A stretch of DNA of 64,000 bases from Magicicada septendecula (GCA_034769895.1 CM068367.1:114808573-114872572); one strand, 5' to 3'. Shown: positions 33,178 through 44,880, counted from the stretch's first letter. Translations and numbers: made by a program. Notes: generated from the letters alone by a model not told the origin.

Positions 33178-33690
33178 TTATAACGGTTCGCCCCTTGTTA
33201 ACACGTTCTTGAATTTCATCTTAGCTGCCTCCCTGTTTGTTTGAAATAACGCCTGAGTATTTACTTTTTCAACACGTCTTATCCTGTCCACATCCAATTT
33301 TAAGTCCTTAACTTCTTCTTTGCCCACTATCAGGTACTCACATTTTGCCATGTTCATCGTCAAACCAGCTGCGTCATATTCTTCTTTTAATTTTCTGACC
33401 TCGAGGTCTTCGTCATCCACCACCGCTACCACAATCTGGTCATCGGCAAAATATAGAGTGAACAGATTGTCATCTCCTACTCTCAGCCCCATGCTTTTAC
33501 ACTTCTTTGTCCATCTTACTAGAGATCTGTCTAAGTATATTTTAAAGAGGGTAGGGGACAAGCAGCATCCTTGTCTTACGCCTTTTGTAGTTTCGAGTGA
33601 GTTTGTTTCCCAGGTAGATCCTGGTGATATTTTGTTGATAGTATCTTCTGGTGGCTGCAATCAAATTTGCATTTATGTTCATAACATACA
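33178..33690 (-). pseudogene. LINE reverse transcriptase, palm-domain fragment
   Basis: The minus strand carries the RT core rather than the C-terminus. After a frameshift near 33610 (upstream frame YQQNITRIYLGN) the frame reads TTKGVRQGCCLSPTLFKIYL, LFTLYFADDQIVVAVVDDED with the catalytic Asp pair, and AAGLTMNMAKCEYLIVG, then IRRVEKVNTQALF and ends at 33178. Spacing among these motifs is normal for a non-LTR RT. Both ends are missing. It lies just outside element D's target site. Confidence 0.88.
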
Positions 33691-33829
33691 CATATGAACA
33701 TAAATGTAACACAAATAATAATAATAATGGTTCCTTATTGTACCACGAAAGCAATTCAGGAGTTAGCCAAGGTAGGTTGCAATGTTTGACATTCAAGGTA
33801 GGTACTGTGCCAGCACTATGCTTACGGTG
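33691..33829. other. Short gap
   Basis: Contains ACATAATAATAATAATAATGG-like simple sequence at about 33710-33728; nothing else. Confidence 0.4.
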
Positions 33830-33915
33830 ACCATAAGTCCCGGTTTTCCGGGACAGTCCCGGATTTGAAACCTATTTCCCGGTGTCCCGAAAAATCGTTA
33901 AAAAGTCTCGGATTT
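33830..33915 (+). repeat. CCCGG-rich terminus, possibly of a hAT-type element
   Basis: GGTGACCATAAGTCCCGGTT followed by CCGGGACAGTCCCGG and TTCCCGGTGTCCCG within 80 bp of otherwise AT-rich DNA. From memory, similar 'GGTGACCATA..GTCCCGG' phrases mark termini of some hAT elements, but I could not find a matching inverted end; AAATCTGGTGACAC at about 34545 is only a weak candidate. Confidence 0.35.
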
Positions 33916-35817
33916 AGACTTTAAAATATTTTATTGTTTTAAAGCAAAAATCGTACTTAATTTATGGAAACATAGCACCCGTGGTCCATGGTCTCCTGCA
34001 GTTTATTCTTCGTAATACACTGAAAAAAGTTTAACCACGAAATTATAAACTTAGAATCCTTAATTTTTAGAATATCAAATCAGTCGGCAACATATTTTTA
34101 TTAACAATTTTAGTTGTAAAATTTAGTTTTTTCCTGATTTTTAATATCTCTGCTGCTAATAATCGGATAAAAAGTTATAATTAAAAATTGTTCAGAATGA
34201 AATTTCAAATAAAACTGAACTTACAAAAATTACATGCAATAAACATTTTTTATGTAAATCGCCAGTAAAGTTGTCAACAGGAGCTTTTAAACAAATTAAT
34301 GTTATTTTGAAAATAATGTATATAAATGAATGAAATTTTATATATTTATAGCACTAATGGTACCAAAGCAAATTTCAAATCAACTGCTCGTTCCATACCA
34401 AATTTCAAATCACTTTGTTAATAATTAATGCCAAATATAACGTCCACTAAAAGAATATATATTTTCAGCATTGTTTTGAGAAATTTCTCATACCTACTCC
34501 CTAACTTAACCTAACCTAACCTACCTCCCCTTCACCACCAAATCTGGTGACACATGTCCCCTTTTGCAACTGAGAAAATCTGGTCTACGTAACTATCCTG
34601 CAAACGCCTGTTGATACCCCTGGACACTTACCCTTCACCATATAGTACCATATAAGTAACGCTCAGTAACACTCAGTCCCACCTACTGAGTCCACCTGGC
34701 CGTTTAAAAACTCATTTTGATTGTATAGTACGATGCATGCGGAAATTGAATTTACGGCGTAGTCGGGTTACTACCTAGGCGCCATACCCCACTGTTCTGC
34801 CAAAAGTTAAACGTACTAATTCATAAAGCAATACAAAATATGGACGATTCACAAATATTACATTATACCTTGACATGTAATTTTTTTTTAACTAAAAATG
34901 ATCTGATATTAAGAAAACATCGTTACGGTATCGCAGCAAACGGAACAAGGTAATGGGAGGTATCATATCATATGTATGATCAGTATCATATGATCAGAAG
35001 GTACTATCAGTATCATATATCACAAATCAGTATTATATTCACTAATAAACTGACGGTGCCAAATGCGGACGTTGCGTATGTAGTAGAACCTGACGACGTA
35101 TTAACTGATAATTTCATACGCCATGAACTATCAACAGCACAATCCAGAAGACGCGTCAAGTTTCAGAATAGTGGAATGAATTTTTGGTAACGCCGCCACT
35201 GCGAGATGCGTCACTGATGACCTTGATATAAAGGTAGACGGATCCAAGGACCAGTTAATTGGCTCGTATTAATTATCAATTTGTGCGTCTATTTATTTAT
35301 ACTTTACGGTTAACTACTTAGTGAACGTAATACGTTAAAGACTGTATTATTTTGTTTGAGTACAGCTAATGAATTAGTATTATATTTATAATGAAGAATT
35401 GTTGAATTAAATGTTGTTAATAAAACAAATTATTGTTTTACTTTTACAGTGGTGACTTACACAACTCAATCGTATGGTATAAGTCACTACAAAGAAAATT
35501 TGAAAAAGACTATACAAAATGCAGTGTAACTGCATTGTATAGATGCATTGTACAATCAGATGTTGGGGTTAACTTTATGTTAAAAAATATTTTGTAATAG
35601 TTTAGGATAGTTATATTTAAACCTACTTTTAAATCTCTCTTCAAAATGTAAGGTAAAGAAACAGAACAAGTCAATATTTGGTTATAACTAATAGTGTATT
35701 CACGTAACATAAACCTATTAAGTTACAATCATTCGATAGTTTTCCCAACTTTAGAGTAAGTGAATCTCTAAGCCTTGGACAGCGAGTAAACAGTGAAAAA
35801 TAGATAATTATATATAT
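33916..35817. other. AT-rich gap, nothing firm
   Basis: Includes TTAACCTAACCTAACCTACC (34503-34522; three CCTAA units) and a cluster of TATCATATGATCAG-type palindromes at 34960-35030. No supported gene. Confidence 0.4.
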
Positions 35818-35838
35818 TGTAAGTAAACGAGTACGTAC

Positions 35839-35867
35839 GGTTCAAGTCCCCACTGTTGAGTTCGTTA
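35839..35867 (+). other. tRNA-Lys-like 3' half at the primer site of element C
   Basis: GGTTCAAGTCCCCACTGTTG resembles the T-arm and acceptor strand of tRNA-Lys (GGTTCGAGCCCCACGTTGGG as I know it). GGTTCAAGTCC fits the B-box consensus. It extends beyond the usual 18-nt primer-site copy into the T loop. Confidence 0.45.
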
Positions 35868-36639
35868 ATTTGTAATGGGACGAGTACGAGCGTCTCGTTA
35901 TTTTCACGCAATGTAAGCCTATTCGTTGCTATGAACGGGTATGTCCCCTGTCTTTACTCTCTCAGGTCGTTTAATTTACTTAATTATTTAAATATCTTAG
36001 ATATTTGGAGTTATGGGATATATTGATGTAATTAATTAATATTAACTTAGCTCTCTAAAAAATATCAGTGTTAGTGCACCTGAAACTTAAATAATTAATG
36101 CGTTATTCTGTAATTTCGTTCAACCCTATTATACCTTGAAGAGAATTATGTCTAATTTTGTATTTTTACGCTCTCTCTTTGGTGTCAGATAATTCCGCTA
36201 TAAGCGCTGTAGTATCGGCTCAACGAAACTTATAGGTTATTTCACTGTTTATGTTAACCAATTATTCTATACTTATTCAGTTACTTTTTATTCCCAACTC
36301 ATTAAATCATATTCTAAATGATAAGATTTTGCAATTATATAAAGGTTCTTTATTTGTTTACTTCTTTAAAATTGAATAAGATATGTTCTAACTAACATAT
36401 GCTTGGGCTATAGATTGCGTGAATCGATTGTTGATTATTCCGATCCTTTATTTAAATTCAGTTATATAGTGTGTTTTAATTTGTAATTAATTTAATTCAG
36501 GGTGTGAAGGTTCTTGTAACTGTGGGGAAGATTAAAAATACATAGATAAGAATGCAAGATTTACAAATCTGAAGTGTTGTGTAGTTAGTATGATTAATAT
36601 AATAATAATTTACCAGACTAGAACGAAGCAAATCGTGTA

Positions 36640-36890
36640 GGCGGTTGATTGATAAATTTACTGTTCTGGACAATTATGCCGTACGATATTCTTTCTTCGG
36701 TTTGATAAATGGAATTCTTGTCCTGTCCACTTCGGAAATACAGCTCCCTGGATTGATTTACAGCCCGATTGATGCTTCTTCTGCAACTCCAGGATCCAAA
36801 TACGTTCTTCTATCGGTTGAAGCAATTAGTGATGTTCCGTTTATTTGAAAGGTTATAAATTCTGGTGTAGTGTATATTATTATTTGTGAT
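36640..36890 (-). pseudogene. Possible retroelement aspartic protease relic
   Basis: The minus strand reads PEFITFQINGTSLIASTD, then RRTYLDPGVAEEASIGL, stop, INPGSCISEVDRTRIPF. The order (hydrophobic strand, I-G-SL-A--D, then RTYL-P-VAEE) follows the pattern of LTR-retroelement proteases, but the T/S-G that should follow the catalytic Asp is absent and two stops are present. The local base composition is more coding-like than the flanks. Without a search this remains tentative. Confidence 0.45.
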
Positions 36891-38189
36891 ACTTTTGACT
36901 CTTTCTATTTGTTTTAATGTATCGTCAATTCCTTTCGGATATGGGACAGTTCAAGTCCTTCTTTGTAGAATCCAGTTATTTATTTCCTATTGCGATTTCA
37001 TACTATTGTCTTGTTTGGTTAATTTATACTGGCAAGAGTCATAAATATTATCATTAGTATTTTGTATTTTATAATAGTATTTACTAATTTAGTATATTCC
37101 AATTAAATAGATATTTCTTGGTTTTTTATTAATCTCATCACATTCAGATCATCAAAGCAATTACTGTCAAATCAACAACTTCCTCTTTTTCTGTCGTCCC
37201 TAGCAACACATGATTTTTCTTCCTTCCACATGTTTTGAATATAGTGTTTATTTCATATATTTTTTGTCTATTCCTTATCAATTTGCTATCCTATCGGAAT
37301 GTAACTTTACCGATAGTTGGTTTATTATTTTCTACACATATTCTGCTGGTTTTTTGATATAAGCCTGTTTTTTTCTTTTTTATATTTAATACCCTTTCGA
37401 TACTAAACGTTATTAATCGATATCATGGCATTATGGCATTATCATAATTTGTATAAATTTTATTATATATCATTATTAATTTAATGTTTTTTTCTAGCTC
37501 TTCAAATCGTATTCATTAATTATTATTAATTGATGTACCTAACCTTTATGTTATGAGTGGTTATATAGTGGTTTTGGCTGTTAGGCCTTTTATTGTAAAC
37601 GGATTTACCTGTGTTTATAACTGGTAAACATCTATAGCCCCTTTTACATAAATTCATACATATAATCAAATCTTAACTATTAACATTTACATAAACAATT
37701 ATTTTTTCCATATCTAATAACAATTTTATCGTGACCTATGGATCACATATAAGAAAATTCAAATCTATTAACGTTAATTAGCTGCTTCACACTTCATTCT
37801 ACAACAGTCATTGAATAATACATCTTGTTTCATTATCTTTCATTAACTCAACACATATTTGGTATAACATAACATAAACTTTATCATAATATTTGTTGTC
37901 ACAAAATAATATCTCTTAAATCAAAATTCTTATTTGCTATTACTATAAAGTAAATTATTGTTTCATTTTTTGTTTGCTTTTCACTAAACATATATCATCA
38001 ACTATTATCTAACTTACAGGTTCGTTTATTCTTGTTAATACTACCTTGCATCCTTATTTACCTTTATCTATAATTATAAATGTAATTATTAGATCTTTGT
38101 TCTATCATGGGGTTAGATATTGACTTGTTTATTATTTTGTTAACCATGTTTTTATGTAACACGGATGCTAGCATTTCTGTTGCGTTACA

Positions 38190-38215
38190 ATATTTATATA
38201 TATATATATATATAT
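38190..38215 (+). repeat. TA-rich spacer between elements C and A
   Basis: ATATTTATATATATATATAT-type tract, both a target and a boundary. Confidence 0.9.
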
Positions 38216-38308
38216 TGTAACAACATAAAATCTATTCCTTGGTTGAAAATGTTGTTACTTTAATTTATTTAAAATTGTCGGTATTCTCTGGTTTTAAATT
38301 CGTTAAAC

Positions 38309-38517
38309 GCCCCGCGTTGGAAGCGCCAAATCTGTAACGTTTAGAGGGACTCGTGTTCTTCCGTTTATTTTATTATAATTTATAATAAAATAGGTTTGTT
38401 GAGTTTTGGGCGCCAATCTGTAATATTTCGTAGTTGAGTTTCTAAGAGAATAGTATTACGTTGTTTTGATTTGACTATAAGCTGAAATTTCTTTTACGCC
38501 CCGCGTTGGAAGCGCCA
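38309..38517 (-). repeat. Three LTR-end plus primer-site units in element A
   Basis: Minus-strand sites TGGCGCTTCCAACGCGGGGC at 38498-38517 and 38309-38328, and a shorter TGGCGCCCAAAACTC at 38401-38415. Each follows a (T)TACAGAT(T) LTR-end phrase. The two long ones are identical to each other over 20 bases but sit in different surroundings. Confidence 0.8.
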
Positions 38518-39345
38518 ATCTGTAACGACTAGAATCGTTCTCCTCTCTTCGCTTTTAATTAATTTTTTTTTATATATTTTGATTTATTATTTGTTTTTTA
38601 GTGTGTTAAAAGAATAGTCGACTGGATTAATCACAGTTAAGTAAAGGGTGAATTGTCTATTAAGAGGAATTAAATTTGTTCGTAACTGCCAGGCGGACTA
38701 TACCTAACCGTTGTATTCAAATAGTGGCGGTAGGGTTTTATTTTATCTAACACCTCTTGTTCGAGACGGTGTCTTTATTTCTTGTTTTTGTTATACTTTA
38801 TAACTGTTATTGAAATTTATAAAAAATACTTTAAGTTCCTCCTTAAGTAATCGTAACTTGCTATAGCGTCGAGTTCTTCTTTTGGTTAGGTGACATACCG
38901 TTTTTTATTTGGAGTTACGTCTTATTTAAGTCGTCGTAATTATTCAACTCTTCTTTACTTTAATTAAAAATTCTTTTACTTTTACTTTTAGTTCAATCAA
39001 AGACAGTTATGAGATAATTAGGAAAATGATTTTCATTTATTTTCATTTAATACAATTATGTTTACTAACATAGCGATGTTTCATAACACCGGTATCGATT
39101 CTTGCTTCCAGTTCGACTCTTTATTTGTTTCATATATTAATACTCAGTTCGGGGTTCTTTTGACAGTTAGTAAAGTTCAAAATCCTTATGAAAAAGTATC
39201 ACACATCACAAATGAAATAATTCTTATTTACTAAAATAGTAAGGCTTAATACTAGACATAACACAATAATATTAATTCTAAAATTCGATTTGTGAACAAA
39301 GCAAAGATGACGTATTCCCAGAGTCCTTTGCCTTTGCGAGTTGTC

Positions 39346-39357
39346 AAGATGGCGGCT
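39346..39357 (+). promoter_or_regulatory. PHO/YY1-like site in element A
   Basis: CAAGATGGCGGC matches the known YY1/Pleiohomeotic core AAGATGGCGGC. It lies in the only GC-richer part of the element. Function is inferred from the motif alone. Confidence 0.35.
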
Positions 39358-41022
39358 CTGGTTCACAATAACATCATGTATCCCAAGCTTCCAAAAATTT
39401 TGAAACCAAGTTTTAAAAATAAAGTTGATTTTATAAATGTTCCACTGTTTTATAATTTAGTTCTTCACTACTGTTCTGGTGCACATGTGTTAGTGAATAT
39501 AGTTCGGTGTGGTGTAATTTTAAAAGTGTTTTATAATTAGGTTATATCTCTCACCATCTCGTAGAATAATTATTTAAAAAAAAAAAGTTATAATATTTTT
39601 TAATTTATTCTTCCTTCCTTACTTTACTTTATTACTTTCTTGATTAATTATTTGTTTTAATATTAGTTAAATTTTTCTTATCTGTCTCAGACATGATTCC
39701 ATGGTACACTTCCTTTTGTAGAGAGGCACAGATTTCTTCAACTATTCACTTTCAAGTCTAACAAGAGAACAATAATTTTTCTTCTGCCCTCGACGAGTTT
39801 GACCAAAGTTAGCTAAATTCCCATTGGTCAAAACGCCGGGTCACCAGGTCATGTGACTATAATTATTTAAGATTTACAATTTTTATGTTTCCTACTCACA
39901 ATTACTCCCTAATTAATATTGAATAAACCTAAAATTACTTTACATCATGATCTTCTTCATAAAATTACAAATATTCTGATATCTAACATGCCGTATGAGT
40001 GTTATAATAACTGTTTTAACAATTTTGCCAAAACTCTATTTCCTAGGCCATTACATACTTTAGCATTTATAAAGTTACTTTACAAATTCATTACACTATT
40101 ACAATGCTGTTCTTGATTTATAAATAATGCCTAAATTAATGGTTTTGCTATTTTTTACTGGTCTACAGTGACATTATGATTTAATAGTTACTTTACAATG
40201 AAATTATGTTGTTTTGGCCTACGTCCTGGCCATTTCTTTAGTACAACCTTTTAGTTTACAAATGTTGTGTAGTCTGTTGACTTAATCCCTTCTGACTAAT
40301 TATAATTGTTACATAACATAAAAAATAGGAACATAAACATGAACTAAACATATTAATAACATGATACTTCATTATAACTAACTCCAATTGACATTAGGCC
40401 ATTAAAATGAAACTTCAACAACAGTTTACTATATAATATTAAAATCTTTTTAACTATTAGATTATCATTAAATGTCTTTTCATATCTTTTTAACTTAATA
40501 ATATTGGGTTTTATCTCTGTAAAATCAGAAATCATATCTACTGTGTATTAGCATACTAATTGTCCTTCTACTTAAATACTTTGATAATAATATTAATTGA
40601 CAAATTATAATACTAATGATTCATAAATTAAAATATGATAGGTAGTCAATACTACTACTATCTGAACTCTGTTTATTAACTAGTTTATTGCACTTTGGTT
40701 CAGCTTGTTATGTACACTCGTGTTCACTGATAATTGCTATTAATTGCCACAGTCCTTTCTGTGTTTAGCAATCATCAGCTCTCACTTTTTTCTCACTCAC
40801 TGGTTGTTTTGCTCACTCTTAACTCTTAATATACATAGTTCTTTCCTTATATAATTAATTACACTCATCATTACTTATTGTATGGTACTTCTTTTGTAGT
40901 TTTAGGTACTTTTTATTTTATTTCTTTTACCTAGGTTATGTGGATGTACTTATTATGGTCATTTTTATATTATTTTTTATTTATTTATTGGCGTCTTCAT
41001 ATCGTTACGTTACAATATATAT

Positions 41023-43040
41023 TATAACGGAACCAAATATTAACTATTTGGGGTTATATGTTTACCGCATACTGAAACCATATTTAAATAAAAAGTAACA
41101 GTCAAAACTCCATTTGAATGTAGCGCATTGAAAATAATGCTGTGTAAAGCAACGCACACGTGGTCGTTATGTAATCAGTTCGCTGTACAAGGAAGCGACC
41201 ACACCCAAACTGTTAATTATTAATATCTCGGAAACTAATAAATAAAGGCGAAATCCAATATAGCCAAAATGTTTGCCGAGATATTAATAATGACGTGTGC
41301 AAATTTGATGCAATATAATTAACAAATGAAAGAGTTAATTAAAATAATTGAATAACTTCTGTAAAAATAGAGTTACAGTAAAGAGATTTTACTATGTTAT
41401 AAAGATAATAATTTCTGACAAATTGTATATTTTAGATTTCACACAACTTGATTTGCAACCAAGTTATTGCAAAATTAAATAAGTACAGGATATCCTGAGC
41501 GACAAATTGGTTCCGCCGGATAATTATATTAGATAATAATTCTATTCTCCGTCTGTGGGAACCAGACTTCATTCTCACGGACCAAGGGAATTCTAAATTT
41601 TATGTAGTAGGGAGAGTGCGTCGACCAATGAAATCATTTCATGCAACCCCGGCTACTGCGGTGTTTTGTGGTTGAAAAATCACTCTTCTGTCAGTACTCA
41701 CGAAGTTAAGACGTAGTCCTTCGATCGTCTAGTAGCCAAAGTGGTGAAGATCAACAAGAAGACTCTACGCGGTCAACACACACGCAATTACGAACACAAT
41801 AACTACAGATCATCTGTATAGCTCGTAATTGTTGCGTAAAGGCGAGATACTCTTCAAGACATCAACCAAGCTTATTGTGTACTACCAGTTAGTCATAAGC
41901 ACGCAAGAGATCCACCAGACTTCAAGACCAGACTTCAAGAATACAGCAGAGAGGCCGTCTAAATCATTGGTTAACAGCTGACGAGCAGAGCGACCACTCG
42001 AACGAAGCACACACACACACGCTGACGTGCAACGTGCGAATCGACGAGGGACAGATCGCAGTTCCAGCAGACAACAGCAGACGTTAAAATATTCACAAAC
42101 AGCAAGGAAGCAGAGTGTTGCCGAATTTTGAACTCCACGACCGAATCCAGCAGTTCTAAGCAGATTACTTTCTCTAACCAAGGACTCGAATCGACGAGGG
42201 ACAAATCGGGACGACATCCTCTTCAGTAACAGGAAAGCAAAATCCACTTATTTATTTTTCAGATCCAATTTTCTATTTTTCAATTTAAAATATTGTAATT
42301 CAAATAATTCAGGTGCTAAACAAAAAGCAAAGACTCTAGTAATTAAAAAGTAAATTCGTTGTGATAATCTGTATAGCAGTTTAAGGCTTTAGTAAGTTAT
42401 AGTTAAGAAATAGAAGTAGTATAAAAGCGCTATACAAATCTTAACTGACTATCTAATCTTAGATCATACTGCAGTAGATCAGAAGTAGAATCACTAGAAA
42501 TGAAATAACGTGAACTAGACTGTCACGTCTAATTTGTTTTAATTAATTATTCTAATTAATTTCAGAGTTTTATATTTTGTTTCATGAACACTTAGATTCA
42601 AATTAATTAAATAAATTTAATTAAATTCAAATCAATTAATAAAGTCAAATTTAAATTGCAATTAACTCGCAAAGAACGAGTTCAGTTTCTTTCCACTATT
42701 AAACAATCGAAAAACATCGATTCATTGTATAGACTATAAGAAAATTCATAAGATTATAACCATTCTATTCTTGTGTGTTGTTGGTGTAATAAACAACGTT
42801 TTATTACCCCATATAACAGTGTTTTATTGTTGTACGATAAAGCCTACCAGTCTCACAAAACTCTCCCCCTTTAAAGTAACCCATTTTGTGTGTTGTTGTA
42901 ATAATTTGAGATTACTAGCTTGCGAACTTCAAATCCAAAATCCACACGCCCTAGTCGGAAGAATCTGCAAGATCAGACAGCAGGTGGGTACTCACACACA
43001 ACATTACATTACAATAACGCATAGTAGAAGTAAAGTTATA
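41023..43040 (+). repeat. 5' LTR of element E (2018 bp)
   Basis: Starts TATAACGGAACCAAATATTA and ends AAGTAAAGTTATA. Nearly identical to 45743-47757; differences seen are at about 41575 (A/T), about 42011 (C/T) and about 42388 (T/G), and in the last bases (AAGTAA versus TGT before the final AGTTATA). Antisense ORFs of 121 and 77 codons occur in both LTRs but have no motif. Confidence 0.93.
42420..42427 (+). promoter_or_regulatory. TATA box in LTR E
   Basis: TATAAAAG, followed by GCGC; the same site is at 47140-47147 in the other LTR. AATAAA-type poly(A) signals follow at about 42638 and 42785, so the R region would lie between them. Only the sequence match supports this. Confidence 0.5.
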
Positions 43041-43042
43041 AA

Positions 43043-43243
43043 TGGCTTGCCCGGAACGTGGGGCACGATTCAATTAAATTAATTAAATCACAACGAGATT
43101 GAAACGCCACATTTGTAATAGAGTTATAAATGGCGCTCCAATCTCGTGGGGCTCGAGAAAATTAATTAAATTCAATTTAAATTTAATTTTCACGTGTTAA
43201 ACAAACTTTGCTGTTTTAACTCGTAAAACAGCTGGCGTCCAAC
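43043..43243 (+). repeat. Primer-site cassettes in the leader of element E
   Basis: TGGCTTGCCCGGAACGTGGGGC starts two bases after the 5' LTR (43043-43064). A second unit at 43131-43152 (TGGCGCTCCAATCTCGTGGGGC) is again preceded by AGTTATAAA. A third, partial TGGCGTCCAAC lies at 43233-43243. The first two share the TGGC start, the CGTGGGGC end and a 22-base length, and resemble an altered tRNA-Lys site. Confidence 0.75.
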
Positions 43244-43362
43244 TAAACAATCCCCAAAGAGTTTTGTGACTGGTGTTTGTACAACAGTAAAGTTATTGTG
43301 TGTATTTGAAACTGTTCTGTGTATTTTAAATTGTGTATATTGGACATTGTTGTGTATTTAAA

Positions 43363-44880
43363 ATGGATATGGATAAAATACTTAAACAAATACAGCAAAT
43401 GAACGAGAAAATGAGCGCGGATTTGACCGCTAACATGAACGCGAAATTTGAGAAAATAGACGCGAAATTTGAACTTAGCAACGCAGAAATAAAGTCCCAA
43501 ATCGAAGCACAAAAAGTTAGTCTAACCGAAGCATTAGAACAAAGTAACGCTGACATAAACGCCGAGATTAAGCAAAGTAATAAAGAAAGTAGTAAAGAAT
43601 TAACTGCGAAAATAGACGAAAGCGTAACCGAGTTAACGGTGAAAGTCGCGGAAATCGCCGAAAAAGTAAATACGGTCGATACTAAAATCAATGAACGGTT
43701 TAAGGTTTTTGAGACCGCTATGCAAAAATCGTTTATTGAACAAGTAACACGTATGGAGGGCCGGTTCAAGGATCACATAAGCCGTTGTGAGAAACAGACA
43801 CTAGAGGTTTCCAGGAAGGTGGAATCCCTAGAGGTAAAAATTCACGCGGACGTGACCGAAACGCAACGACGAGTAGATAAATTAGACGCTTCAATTGTAG
43901 AGACGCGATCTAACATTGACTCTAATAAAGAGAGTGTTTTACAAACGTTAAGCGACGAGATTTTGAAAGTACGACAGGAGGTACGAAGGAGGTCTGCTCC
44001 AAATATTTTGGTACAAGGTCCTGCCGACGAGAAAAATCGCGTGTATTTTACGGGGGAAAATAACGAAAACCCCATTGAATTTTTATTAGCATGTGAGAGT
44101 GAAATGGCTAGAGTAGGTTCCCGACTAGAAGATCAAGACAAAATACAGTGGGTGGTTAACGCGATGCGTGATTCGGCGCGTAAGTGGTATAACATTGTAC
44201 GCGATAGAGTGTCCACATACGCGGAGTTCAAACAAAAATTTGAAAGCCGGTACTGGAACTCACATACCCAACGACTTCTGCGCAATGAACTGGAATATGG
44301 CCGTTTTGATAAGAAAATGGGTATTACCGCCGAAAATTATATAATCCAGCAGGTCGAACGCGCGAAGCATTTAACCCCAGCATTTGCGGAGATTGACATA
44401 GTCACCAAGCTTGCCTACCATTTTAATCATAATATTAGAGTAGCTGTATTTACGCAGGGTATTCGCACGGTAGACGAACCCCTTATTCTAGTGTCCCAAA
44501 GTGAGACGGGTTTTGATTTTGGTGGGTGGCGTTATAATCCCGATTTTCGCCGAAATAATGAAGGGCAGAATACGCGAGAACAATACCAGCAACCTGACCA
44601 GAGACCGAGTACTAGATCTACTCCACCCCAAACATCGTCAAAACCCCCAGATAAGACCTTTGAATACAAAGGCAAACAAAATATTGCTAGATCAAAAGGG
44701 CAATATAAGGGTAACGACGGGGCCCCGATTAGAGCTATGCAAACGGTCGAATTAGCTAGAACCGATACAATAGAGCAAGACAGCGATACTCCAAGTAATA
44801 AAGATCCCAACGAGAGGAGAAAGAATCGTAAGTTTCCAAAAAACTTGGAAACGGGCGCCTCCAGGGGGGAAGCGCCATAA
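43363..44880 (+). CDS. gag: Gag-like protein of element E (505 aa)
   Basis: Particle-forming protein of the element. Start: ATG 43363 (MDMDKILKQIQQMNEKMSAD) in context AAAATGG; in-frame sequence upstream to 43333 lacks another ATG. Residues 1-200 form a long coiled coil. About 236-375 is capsid-like, with NPIEFLLACESEM, YAEFKQKFESRYWNSHTQRL and TKLAYHFN, each aligning with the Gag of element D. The C-terminal third is Gln, Arg, Pro and Lys-rich (RNA-binding type) without a CCHC knuckle. The frame is uninterrupted, in keeping with a recent insertion. A -1 frameshift signal sits 12 codons before its TAA. Confidence 0.9.
   Translation: MDMDKILKQIQQMNEKMSADLTANMNAKFEKIDAKFELSNAEIKSQIEAQKVSLTEALEQSNADINAEIKQSNKESSKELTAKIDESVTELTVKVAEIAEKVNTVDTKINERFKVFETAMQKSFIEQVTRMEGRFKDHISRCEKQTLEVSRKVESLEVKIHADVTETQRRVDKLDASIVETRSNIDSNKESVLQTLSDEILKVRQEVRRRSAPNILVQGPADEKNRVYFTGENNENPIEFLLACESEMARVGSRLEDQDKIQWVVNAMRDSARKWYNIVRDRVSTYAEFKQKFESRYWNSHTQRLLRNELEYGRFDKKMGITAENYIIQQVERAKHLTPAFAEIDIVTKLAYHFNHNIRVAVFTQGIRTVDEPLILVSQSETGFDFGGWRYNPDFRRNNEGQNTREQYQQPDQRPSTRSTPPQTSSKPPDKTFEYKGKQNIARSKGQYKGNDGAPIRAMQTVELARTDTIEQDSDTPSNKDPNERRKNRKFPKNLETGASRGEAP
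44838..44876 (+). promoter_or_regulatory. Candidate -1 ribosomal frameshift signal
   Basis: Slippery heptamer A AAA AAC (44838-44844) in the exact zero-frame register (CCA AAA AAC). After a 9-nt spacer comes a hairpin of GGCGC (44854-44858) with GCGCC (44872-44876) around 13 nt, in which CTCC and GGGG could add pairs. Slipping back one base leads into the open frame 44844-45224. Heptamer, register, spacing and downstream frame all fit classical gag-pol frameshifting. Confidence 0.75.

Larger units (their letters stand above)
35818..38189 (-). mobile_element. LTR retroelement C, deleted copy in a TA tract
   Basis: On the minus strand it begins TGTAACGCAACAG (38189) and ends ACGTACTCGTTTACTTACA (35818), between TA-rich flanks. 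The terminal sequence is repeated inside: ACGAGTACG occurs at the left end and again about 50 bp in, with a degenerate tRNA-Lys-like primer site between them (35848-35867). That is the same end layout as element B. A decayed protease-like segment lies within it, so this is probably a collapsed element rather than a pure solo LTR. Confidence 0.6.
38216..41014 (-). mobile_element. LTR-like element A with three internal primer sites
   Basis: On the minus strand it begins TGTAACGTAACGATATGAAG (41014) and ends TTTTATGTTGTTACA (38216), with TGTAAC/GTTACA termini and TA tracts on both sides. Most of it is AT-rich with no coding frame, as expected of a long LTR. Near its end are three primer-site-like sequences, each preceded by TTACAGAT. 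It may be a solo LTR whose LTR already contained primer sites, or a 5' LTR with a collapsed interior. Confidence 0.6.

Noticed and set aside
41882-42247. 121-codon antisense ORF present in both LTRs of element E (also 46602-46967)
   Set aside because: Being shared only reflects the near-identity of the LTRs; no motif, and one amino-acid difference is neutral-looking.
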